Shown one piece after another: positions 51,558-59,160 of a DNA stretch of 64,000 nucleotides. Source of the DNA: Actinopolyspora alba. GTDB taxonomy: Bacteria; Actinomycetota; Actinomycetes; Mycobacteriales; Pseudonocardiaceae. The notes below the pieces were generated by a model. It did not search any database, was not told the origin of the DNA, and saw only the letters and a program-made list of their open reading frames with translations. Each line of letters begins with the position of its first letter. The first letter of the stretch is position 1. Location: contig NZ_FOMZ01000013.1 in NCBI RefSeq assembly GCF_900112765.1, forward strand, positions 1 through 64,000, read 5' to 3'. Position numbers and translations under genes: made by a program.

Positions 51558-52855
51558 GAGGTCATCACCGGATCCTCCGCTGTCGCGGTTCCGTAGCGCT
51601 CCCGTTCGATCTGCTTCAGGTCCTTGCCCTGGGTGTTGGGTGTCCACAGTGTTCCGATGAGCAGGGCGGCGGCCAGCAGGCCGAGGATGAGCAGGCCGAG
51701 TCCCTGCAGCCCGATCTGCGCCAGCAGCATCGGGAACCAGACGCTGAGCACGCCGACGAGCACTCGGGCGGCCAGGAACAGCACGCCCTGTGCGCTGGCG
51801 CGGTACTGCGTCGCGAACAACTCGCTGGTCCACAGGCCGTAGAAGGCCTGCGCGCCTACGCCCATGGACACGCCCCAACCGATCGCGAAGAAGAGCAGGG
51901 TGAACATTCCCGGTGGGACGTAGATCAGCGCGGCCCAGGCGAGAACGCCGAGCAGGGCGCTGGAGCAGTACAGCCACCGGCGGCTCATCCGGTCGGCGAG
52001 CCGCATGAACCCGAGGTAGGTCGCCGCGCTGGTGCAGCCCCACATGAGCACCTGCAGCAGGTACTGCTCGGTCACGGACGTAACGCCGGCCGCCTCGTAC
52101 ACGCGCGGCTGGAAGATCCCCGACTGCCCGGCCACGGTGTTCCACAGGGCGTAGACGCCGAACAGGAACAGCATCGCGGTGAGGTTGGCCTTCTTGGTGA
52201 ACAGGCCGCGCAGGCTGCCCAGGAAGGAGGGGCCCTCGTTCTGGGAGTTTTTCTTGTCTCGCCAGAGCCCGGATTCCGGCAGGCCGCGTCGCACCCACCA
52301 GGTGATGGCGGCGACGACGAACAGGTGCGCGAAGATCAGTCGACTGCCGAGCAGGTCGAGCGGTGCCACGACGACGGCCAGCAGGTAGCCGATCATCGGC
52401 CCGATCGACCAGGCCAGCTGGGCGGTACCCACGTGAGCTGCACGTTCGTGCGCCGGTGCTTCCTCGGCGATGTAGGTCCACGAGGCGGTCACCCCGGCGC
52501 CGACGGCGATACCGGTCAGTATGAAGGCGGTCAGCAGCATCCCGTAGGACGTGGCGAACACGGCCAGCAGCACGCCCAGCATGTACAGCAGCAGGTCGTA
52601 GGTGTAGATGAACTTCCTGCCGTACCGGTCGCACAGCGGGCCGCCGATGGCCGCGCCCGCCGCGGCGCCGAACGCGTTGGCGCTGAGTGAGGCGAGCAGG
52701 CCTACAGCCAGGTTGTCCAGGCCGAATTGTTCCTGCCACAGGCTGAGGCTCGTGGCGATCGCGATGATCGATCCGGCCTCGATGTAGTTCGACATGGCCA
52801 CGGCGATCGTCGCGCGCCACCCCGTCGTGCGGTTGTTTCTGGAACGGACCTCCAT
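51554..52855 (-). CDS. MFS sugar transporter, probable L-rhamnose importer
   Basis: A 433-residue twelve-helix MFS protein of the sugar/metabolite-proton symporter type: 'GGPLCDRYGRKFIYTYDLLL' is the loop 2-3 motif, 'PESGLWRDKK' the sugar-porter motif after helix 6 and 'ADRMSRRWLY' the second-half loop. Operon position ahead of rhaM and rhaI points to L-rhamnose uptake. ATG 52855 follows GGGAGG. An operator-like site TAAATCGTTTCA lies about 60 bp upstream. Confidence 0.85.
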   Translation of the reverse strand: MEVRSRNNRTTGWRATIAVAMSNYIEAGSIIAIATSLSLWQEQFGLDNLAVGLLASLSANAFGAAAGAAIGGPLCDRYGRKFIYTYDLLLYMLGVLLAVFATSYGMLLTAFILTGIAVGAGVTASWTYIAEEAPAHERAAHVGTAQLAWSIGPMIGYLLAVVVAPLDLLGSRLIFAHLFVVAAITWWVRRGLPESGLWRDKKNSQNEGPSFLGSLRGLFTKKANLTAMLFLFGVYALWNTVAGQSGIFQPRVYEAAGVTSVTEQYLLQVLMWGCTSAATYLGFMRLADRMSRRWLYCSSALLGVLAWAALIYVPPGMFTLLFFAIGWGVSMGVGAQAFYGLWTSELFATQYRASAQGVLFLAARVLVGVLSVWFPMLLAQIGLQGLGLLILGLLAAALLIGTLWTPNTQGKDLKQIERERYGTATAEDPVMTS

Positions 52856-52913
52856 TGGCCCTCCCATCCGTTGCCCCTGGTTTCTCACGCTCCGACTGCG
52901 GAAGCAGTAGAGG

Positions 52914-52925
52914 TAAATCGTTTCA
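52914..52925. promoter_or_regulatory. LacI-type operator candidate before the rhamnose operon
   Basis: TAAATCGTTTCA (reverse TGAAACGATTTA) shares the TGAAACG half with the palindrome near the rhamnosidases and sits 59 bp from the MFS start. Confidence 0.5.
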
Positions 52926-53508
52926 AAGTGATGCGAACCATAGCGGCCTTCGGGGCTGTGAACAAGACCGTGCGCGAGATTCGTGCGGACGGGTCGGCTC
53001 ACTGTTACGCACCGGATGCGCGTGTGCGGAGCGGGTGTCGAGTGCGGGCGGTATCGCCCGGGATGCGGTAGCGGTTACGCTCTTTCGCGTGTCGCCGGGG
53101 GTGGAGCTGTTTTGGATCGGTGGGGTGGTTGTGCCTGCTCGCTCGTTGTGCGCCGAGACGCGGCAGATGGGCGTGTTCCGGCACGGCCGAGTCGGGCGTG
53201 GATGACCGAGGCGACCAAAGAAGCTTAAAACGTTTTATTTTAATCTGGTGTGTCGGGAACGCTCACTCAGGTGAGCGGGGTGCGTGCGTGAATCGGTTCC
53301 GTCGGTATTCGCTCCCGTGGCCGGGACGGGGCAGGCGGGAGCGGCACTGTTCCGGCGAAGGAGACGCGCGGTGGGAGCGGGCTCGCGGTGCGGTGAGGTC
53401 GTCGACCACCGAGTACGGGTAGGTGCCTCGTGCGGGCACCGGCAGCCTCGGTCTGTTCGACCTGGTCGCCGTGCCCGCTGTCCCTTGGCGCGGGTGCGCC
53501 CGGATCGG
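52926..53508. other. Intergenic upstream of the rhamnose operon
   Basis: About 580 bp with no protein-like frame. It contains the palindrome at 53226 and a small hairpin CGCTCAC/GTGAGCG at 53260-53277 that could end the glycosyltransferase transcript entering from the right. Confidence 0.4.
53226..53237. promoter_or_regulatory. Palindrome TAAAACGTTTTA
   Basis: A perfect 12-bp CG-centred palindrome in AT-rich non-coding DNA, about 370 bp upstream of the rhamnose operon. It may be an auxiliary operator allowing looping, or it may serve nothing now. Confidence 0.4.
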
Positions 53509-54795
53509 TTAGTGCTTCGCGGCCGGTTCGTACGCGCGGGAGCGGTTCGCCTGCCAACACGTCACCAGCAACGCCACCGCAGCGAGGACGACGTAGGCAT
53601 TGCCGACGAGCTGCTGCGGCACATACAGCAGCGGGGAGACGTCGGCCGCGAGCGCGTGGAACGCTACCTTCCTGCCCGCGACGAGGATCGCCACGGCGAG
53701 CAGGAACCGGCTGATGCTACGGGTCCGCACCGCGGAGCCGAGCAGGATCAGCAGACCGGGAATGACCCAGACCCAGTGACTCGACCAGGTCGTCGGTGAC
53801 ACCAGCAGCGCGAACACCCCCGTCAACGTCATCGCCACCGGCGGTTCGACCCGGCCGAGCGTGCGTACGAGCACGACGGTCAGCGCGAGGCACAGTACCG
53901 CCCAGATTCCGTACTCCACCACCGGTTGCGATACCAGTCGGGCGAGCACACCCATGATCGACTGGTTGGTGTCGGCCGCATGTCCCATAACGGAGGAGGC
54001 CGGACCATAGCGGAACCAGTAGTCCACCGATGCCTCGAAATCGATCGCGAAGCCGAGCAGCGTGCACACCACGGCGGTGATCGTGCAGGTCACCGCTGCT
54101 CGGAAATCCCTGCGGAACAGGAAGAACAGCAGGAAAGCCGCGGGCACGAGCTTGATCGCGGCGGCGATGCCCACCAGCAGGCCACGCGGCCATCGTGGAT
54201 TCCGCACGAGGCAGTCCGCGGCGACCAGTCCCATCAGCAGGAGATTGACCTGTCCCTGGGCGAAGCACGCGTAGACGGGCTCCAACCACAGGGGAAACGG
54301 GAGCACTAGGGCCGCGACGGCGAACGCGCCGCGAGGTCCCACACCGGGCCACTGGTGCCGCACGATCAGGTAGAGCGTCATGCCGATGGCAGCCAGGTCC
54401 GCGGCCCACATCAGGAACGCTCCCACCGTGACCGGCGGCAGGGCGAACACGCTCAGCGGCAACAGCGCGAACGGGGGATACACCCAGGGCAGCAGATTGC
54501 CGCCCCGGAGTGGGGCCCAGTCCTCGACGATGTCGCCGCCGGACAACCAGGTGTGTACGGCCCAGCGGTAGACCTCGAAATCACCCCGGAGGTAGAGTTC
54601 CCCACCTTCCCCGCGGAAGAGAGCGGGCAGCAGCACGAACCACACCGAGACGGCCAACAGCGGTATCGAAGCGGCAACGAGGAAACGCGGGTAACGCGTC
54701 ACCAGGGCGCTCAACCGTTCCCGCGAACCGTTCCTCGAAGCCGGGGTTTCGGGGCCGATCGCTGGTTCCGTGGATGTGTGTTTCGAAACTGCCAC
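53509..54795 (-). CDS. GT87-type polyprenol-phosphate-dependent mannosyltransferase-like protein
   Basis: A 428-residue membrane glycosyltransferase of the DUF2029/GT87 kind, with about ten helices. 'YLRGDFEVYRWAVHTW' with the catalytic-type Asp after helix 1, 'NLLPWVYPPFALLPLSVFAL', 'QGQVNLLLMGLVAADCLV' and 'IAAAIKLVPAAFLLFFLFRR' are hallmark stretches. Relatives add mannose or arabinose to lipoglycans using polyprenyl-phosphate sugars outside the membrane. The start is taken as GTG 54795 ('MAVSKHTSTEP'); a TTG at 54813 is an alternative. It is a single gene, with no lipoglycan genes nearby. Confidence 0.8.
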   Translation of the reverse strand: MAVSKHTSTEPAIGPETPASRNGSRERLSALVTRYPRFLVAASIPLLAVSVWFVLLPALFRGEGGELYLRGDFEVYRWAVHTWLSGGDIVEDWAPLRGGNLLPWVYPPFALLPLSVFALPPVTVGAFLMWAADLAAIGMTLYLIVRHQWPGVGPRGAFAVAALVLPFPLWLEPVYACFAQGQVNLLLMGLVAADCLVRNPRWPRGLLVGIAAAIKLVPAAFLLFFLFRRDFRAAVTCTITAVVCTLLGFAIDFEASVDYWFRYGPASSVMGHAADTNQSIMGVLARLVSQPVVEYGIWAVLCLALTVVLVRTLGRVEPPVAMTLTGVFALLVSPTTWSSHWVWVIPGLLILLGSAVRTRSISRFLLAVAILVAGRKVAFHALAADVSPLLYVPQQLVGNAYVVLAAVALLVTCWQANRSRAYEPAAKH

Positions 54796-55111
54796 TCCGA
54801 CATCCGAACACAATGCCGCGCGCGGCGATCGAGGGGCGGTCCGGATCCGGTCACGGTGCTACTCGATCGAGTGGGATCGCCACGAGCAATGCCCGAATTC
54901 CCCGGACTTCGGTCGGCGGATGCGACGGGACGTATTCAACGGGACTGCGCGCCGGGGAGGTGTTGTACGGGCGAGCACGTCATCGCTGGGTTGCCAACGG
55001 GATTTTCCTCGGCCGGTTCACCTCGGTGAGACGGCCTCAAGATCCGCTACCTTCCGAGACCGACCGGGCGTGTAGCACCACCCGCCCGACCGCTGCTGGA
55101 AAGGGAAAGGC
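54796..55111. other. Divergent promoter region, no gene seen
   Basis: About 315 bp between the glycosyltransferase and YCII genes. No clear palindrome or gene. Confidence 0.4.
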
Positions 55112-55492
55112 ATGAAGTTCCTGTTGCTCATGCACATGAATCCGCGGATCTGGGAGGCCCTCACCGAGGAAGAACGCAACGAGGTGGTGGAAGGTCAGTC
55201 CGAGTTCATGGCCACCGTCCGGGAATCCGGTGAGTTGCTCGCCGCGAACGCGCTGGCCGATCCCCCCGAAAGCGTCGTCGTTCGTGTCCGGGATGGGGTG
55301 CCCGTGGTGAGCGACGGACCGTACGTCGAGGCGAAGGAGTACCTCGGCGGCTACTATCTCGTCGAATGCGCGAACCGCGACCGTGCTCTCGAACTGGCCG
55401 CGTTGATCCCGGACGCCAAGGTGGCAGGACTGGGTGTGGAGGTGCGCCCCGTGGTTTTCGCGGCCGGCCCCGAAGCGGCTTCGGGGTCGTGA
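55112..55492 (+). CDS. YCII/DGPF-domain protein
   Basis: A 126-residue ferredoxin-like-fold protein of the YCII family: 'MKFLLLMHMNP' at the start, then 'VVSDGPYVEAKEYLGGYYLV' with the DGP motif and conserved acidic residues. These are the usual partner genes of ECF41/ECF42 sigma factors, and a broken ECF42 gene follows directly, in keeping with that pairing. The ribosome site GGAAAGGG precedes the ATG. The biochemical role of the family is unclear. Confidence 0.85.
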   Translation: MKFLLLMHMNPRIWEALTEEERNEVVEGQSEFMATVRESGELLAANALADPPESVVVRVRDGVPVVSDGPYVEAKEYLGGYYLVECANRDRALELAALIPDAKVAGLGVEVRPVVFAAGPEAASGS

Positions 55493-55541
55493 GCGGCTCG
55501 GCGAGGACGGAGCTCCTGGCGACACGGACGAGGAGCGATCG

Positions 55542-56378
55542 GTGAAACCGCCCACTACTGAGATCGCCAACGCCTTCCTGGTGCCCGAGGCCACGATGGG
55601 AGCACGGATCAGTCGTGCCAAACAGCGGATCCGGGCAGCGGGAACGACGTCGAGCATCCCCGAGGGCACGGAGTACGTCGAGCGGTTGGGAGCCGTCCTG
55701 CACGTGCTCTACCTGAGCTTCAACGAGGGCTACATCGCTACGTCCGGACCTGACCTGCAGCGCCCCGACCTGGCCGACGAGGCCATTCGGCTCCCCCGCG
55801 ACATCCACCGCTCGCTGCACGAGGACGGCGAGGTCGCCGGCTTGCTCGCGCTGATGTTGCTGACCCATGCGCGCCGCACGGCCCGCACCGCTCCCGAGGG
55901 TGAACTGGTCCCGCTGGCCGAGCAGGACAGGAGCCTGTGGGACGGCGACATGGTCGAGGAGGGCACTCGGCTGATCACCGATGCGATGCTGAGCTCGCCG
56001 CTCGGTGCGTACCAGCTGCAAGCGGCGATCGCCTCGCTGCACGTGCGGGCATCCCACGTGAACGAGACCGACTGGCGGCAGATCGGGTTCCTCTACCGGG
56101 TGCTGCGCCGGATCGCGCCGAACCCCGTGGCCACGCTCAACCACGCGATCGCGGTGGCCATGACCGACGGTCCGGAAGCAGGTCTGGCCATGGTGTCGGA
56201 ACTGGAGGGCGATGAGCGGATGGCTCGTCACCACCGACTCACTGCCGTGCGCGCTCATCTGCTGGAACTCGTCGGAGACACGGCGGCTGTGCGAGAGAAC
56301 TACTTGCTCGCCTCCAGCCGTGCCCCCGGCCCGCCCGAGCAGCGCTTCCTTCGTAGGCGGACCGACCGGCTCGCATAG
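55542..56378 (+). pseudogene. ECF42-type RNA polymerase sigma factor lacking sigma-2
   Basis: The frame begins in the C-terminal helix of region sigma-4 ('TTEIANAFLVPEATMGARIS') and continues through the long ECF42 extension ('LGAVLHVLYLSFNEGYIATS', 'LTHARRTARTAPEGELVPL', 'RVLRRIAPNPVATLNHAIAV'). The roughly 150-residue sigma-2 and early sigma-4 regions are missing. A few residues upstream ('RERLGEDGAPGDTDEE') may be leftover from the deletion. GTG 55542 has a good AGGAG site, so the truncated 278-residue product may still be made, but it could not bind -10 DNA. Its partner YCII gene upstream is intact. Confidence 0.75.
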
Positions 56379-56572
56379 GTTCGTCCGATCCGTCGACGAC
56401 CACTGTCTCCGCTCGGTACGCCTTCTCGCGAAGTGCCGGTCATCGACAGCGCTCTCGTTTCGTTCCGCGCCGGATGTCAAGAATCGCTCGGCGATTTCGA
56501 GCTTCCCACGACAGCCGGATCGTCCCGTTCGCGGGCGACCCGGAAATCTGCGAAGGCATGGAAGGACCTGTA
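56379..56572. other. Short spacer, no gene seen
   Basis: Nearly 200 bp before the broken MFS gene; GGAAGGACC near 56561 is its ribosome site. Confidence 0.35.
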
Positions 56573-57091
56573 ATGAACGACACGATCCCGCTGAGGGCCG
56601 GGTGGCGGGAATGGATCGCGCTCGCGGTACCGCCCTGCCGACACTGCTGGTCTCCATCGACGTCTACGTTCTCCTCCTCGCCCTTCCCAGGCTGACCGAA
56701 GACCTGGGCGCGAGCAGGGTCGGGAAGCTGTGGATCACCGACATCTACGGGTTCCTGCTCGCCGGCTTCCTGATCACCATGGGAACGCTCGGCGACCGGA
56801 CCGGTCGGAAGAAACTGCTGCTGATCGGCGCCGCTGCGTTCGGCGCCGCTTCCGTGGTCGCCGCGTACTCAACCAGCCCGGCGATGCTGATCGCAGCCCG
56901 CGCCGTACTCGGTGTGGCCGGTGCGATCCTGACTCCTTCCACCATCTCGCTGATCCGCACCCTGTTCCGGGATCCCAAGCAGATGGGGCTGGCGATCGGG
57001 CTCTGGGGAACGTGTTTCTCGGCGGGCGCCGTGATCGGCCCGGTGATCGGCGGCGCGATGCTGACGCGGTTCTGGTGGGGATCGGTCTTCT
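56573..57091 (+). pseudogene. 14-TM MFS drug exporter, frameshifted and truncated
   Basis: The start 'MNDTIPLRAGWREWIALAV' (frame 2) continues after a frame change near 56630 as 'LPTLLVSIDVYVLLLALPRL' (frame 1), then 'GDRTGRKKLLLIG' and 'GLWGTCFSAGAVIGPVIGGA', ending at 'RFWWGSVF'. This is the first third (about five helices) of an EmrB/SmvA-like drug exporter. After 57091 the same frame runs into an unrelated reductase gene. Two lesions make it non-functional. Confidence 0.8.
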
Positions 57092-57156
57092 GCCGTTCGG
57101 CCGCGGCAGCCCGGCTCGCGCCGGAACATCGACCCACCGGGAGTGTCACGAGGATC

Positions 57157-57723
57157 GTGGTCGTCAACCACGTCACGTTGGACGGCGTCGTGCAGGGACC
57201 CGGCAGGGCCGAGGAGGACACCCGCGATGGGTTCGCCCACGGCGGGTGGGCCGAAGCGAACACGGACGATGTCCTGCTGCGGGTGTGGGGTGAAGCGATG
57301 AGCGGCAGTGGCGGGTTCCTGCTGGGGCGCCGTACGTACGAGGACGTCCTCGGTTTCTGGAACGCCCGGGAGAGTCCGTTCCGCGAGGCGCTCAACAGCG
57401 TTCGCAAGTACATCGCCTCCACCACGTTGACCGACCCCCTGCCGTGGCCCAATTCGACGCTGCTCGGTGACGACGTCCCTGTCGTGATCGCCGGGCTCAG
57501 GGAGCAGCCGGGAGGCGACCTCGTCATCATGGGCAGCGGCGAGCTGGTCCGGACGCTCGAGGCGAGCGATCTCGTCGACAGGTACGTGCTCTCGAGCCAT
57601 CCACTTGTCCTGGGCTCCGGACGGCGGTTGTTCCCCGACGGTTTCGCCGTGACCGCGTTCGAACTCGCCGACACGACCACCACCGGTGTCGTCATCGCGA
57701 GCTATGCCCGTGGGGCGAGATGA
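57157..57723 (+). CDS. RibD C-terminal/dihydrofolate-reductase-like protein
   Basis: A protein of about 188 residues with the DHFR-like RibD-C fold: 'VVVNHVTLDGVVQGPGR', 'GGFLLGRRTYEDVLGFW' and 'LVIMGSGELVRTLEASDLVD' with 'HPLVLGSGRRLF' are all in place. It probably binds NADPH and reduces a small substrate. Start set at GTG 57157 because the conserved N-terminus begins there and GAGG lies just upstream, but the reading frame is open further back into the MFS relic, so a hybrid protein is possible. Confidence 0.75.
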   Translation: MVVNHVTLDGVVQGPGRAEEDTRDGFAHGGWAEANTDDVLLRVWGEAMSGSGGFLLGRRTYEDVLGFWNARESPFREALNSVRKYIASTTLTDPLPWPNSTLLGDDVPVVIAGLREQPGGDLVIMGSGELVRTLEASDLVDRYVLSSHPLVLGSGRRLFPDGFAVTAFELADTTTTGVVIASYARGAR

Positions 57724-57937
57724 AGTCCACGTGACAGGTGGTCACCCACCGATGGCCGCGCTCCACCTCGCGTGTTCCCCGAAAGTGGCATTTTCCCGCG
57801 AATCGGTCCTCCGAAAGCGGATCACGCCGGGTGTTTCGCTCATGGTCGGTGTAGCTTCCGGGACGGTCACATCGTCGGGAGTGCGATATGGACGAAGTTC
57901 TTGATACGACCGCGTACCAGACTCGGGGGATGACGGA
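57724..57937. other. Spacer before the F420-type gene
   Basis: About 210 bp with no gene recognised. Confidence 0.35.
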
Positions 57938-58936
57938 ATGATGGGTATCGGGTACACCCTCATGACCGAGCAGTCCGGACCACGTTCTCTTGTCGAGCAC
58001 GCGGCGGCGGCCGAACGTACCGGATTCGATTTCGCGGTGATGAGCGATCACTACTTTCCCTGGTTGCATCCGCAAGGTCACGCGCCGTACGCGTGGAGCG
58101 TACTGGGCGCGGTGACCCAGGTGACCAGCGACATCGAGCTGATGACCTATGTGACGGCTCCGATCATGCGTTATCACCCGGCTGTGGTGGCACAGAAGGC
58201 GGCGACGCTCGGTCTGCTGTCCCGGGACCGCTTCCTGCTCGGCATCGGCGCGGGCGAGAATCTCAACGAGCACGTCATCGGCCACGGCTGGCCCCCTGTG
58301 AACGTCCGGCACGAGATGCTCTCCGAGGCCATCGAGATCATTTCCGCGCTGTTCGAGGGCGGTAACGTCGATTACGTAGGGAGGCACTACCGGGTGGACT
58401 CAGCGAAGCTCTGGGACCGTCCCGACAGGAGAGTGCCCGTCGGGACGGCTGCTTCGGGGCCGCAATCTGTCCGACGATTCGCCTCGGCCTCCGATGCCAT
58501 GATCGCCGTCACGCCTGAGTCGGGACTGTGCGAGGACTGGGATCGTGCCTCGAACACCACCGGCGACCGCAAGATCGGGCAGCTGCCGATCTGCTGGGAC
58601 CCGGACCGTGACGCGGCGATGGAGCGCGCGCACGAGCAGTTTAGCTGGTTCGCCGGTGGCTGGAAGGTCAACGCCGAGCTGCCCGTGCCGGACGCTTTCG
58701 CCGCGGCGACCAAGTACGTCCGTCCCGAGGACGTGGCCTCGGCGATCCCGTGCGGTCCGGAAGTGGGCCCGATCGTGGATGCGGTCTCGTCCTTTTGGCA
58801 GGCGGGATTCACCGATGTGGCGCTGGTGCAGATCGGGGTGGACAACGATCCGACGGGCTTTTTCGAGTTCGCCGGAACAGAGCTGCTGCCCGCGCTGCGA
58901 TCCGCGGAAACCGGTCAGGTTTCGCTGGCGACCTGA
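57938..58936 (+). CDS. F420-dependent LLM-class oxidoreductase (G6PDH-like)
   Basis: A 332-residue luciferase-like TIM-barrel protein. 'GFDFAVMSDHYFPWLHPQGH' and 'RDRFLLGIGAGENLNEHVIG' are typical of the F420-dependent glucose-6-phosphate dehydrogenase subfamily (the 'LNEHV' loop binds F420). The C-terminal 'AGFTDVALVQIGVDNDPTGF' also fits. It probably transfers hydride between F420 and a sugar or secondary substrate; true G6PDH activity cannot be told from sequence. Two ATGs start the frame (57938 and 57941). Single gene. Confidence 0.83.
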   Translation: MMGIGYTLMTEQSGPRSLVEHAAAAERTGFDFAVMSDHYFPWLHPQGHAPYAWSVLGAVTQVTSDIELMTYVTAPIMRYHPAVVAQKAATLGLLSRDRFLLGIGAGENLNEHVIGHGWPPVNVRHEMLSEAIEIISALFEGGNVDYVGRHYRVDSAKLWDRPDRRVPVGTAASGPQSVRRFASASDAMIAVTPESGLCEDWDRASNTTGDRKIGQLPICWDPDRDAAMERAHEQFSWFAGGWKVNAELPVPDAFAAATKYVRPEDVASAIPCGPEVGPIVDAVSSFWQAGFTDVALVQIGVDNDPTGFFEFAGTELLPALRSAETGQVSLAT

Positions 58937-59160
58937 CCGGGAAGGTGCCGCTGGACGGGAGCACTTCCACGGCGCGTCCTCATGAGAGCGTCGGAGCTCT
59001 CCGAACGGGAGCCTCCCAACCTGCTACGAGAGGGTGCTGGTCTCCCCACTCTTCCACGGTCCGTGCGATTTCTCGCCTCGGCCACGAGCGGATTCACGTG
59101 ACCGGATGACTCGTGATTCATCGCCGGAGGTGTGGCTTCCCGGTCACGGAGTCCGACGGG
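58937..59160. other. Convergent intergenic spacer
   Basis: About 220 bp between converging genes; no strong hairpin was identified. Confidence 0.35.

Noticed and set aside
53509-54813. TTG start of the GT87 gene at 54813
   Set aside because: Possible, but the GTG at 54795 gives a more ordinary N-terminus; neither has a strong ribosome site, so the start stays uncertain.
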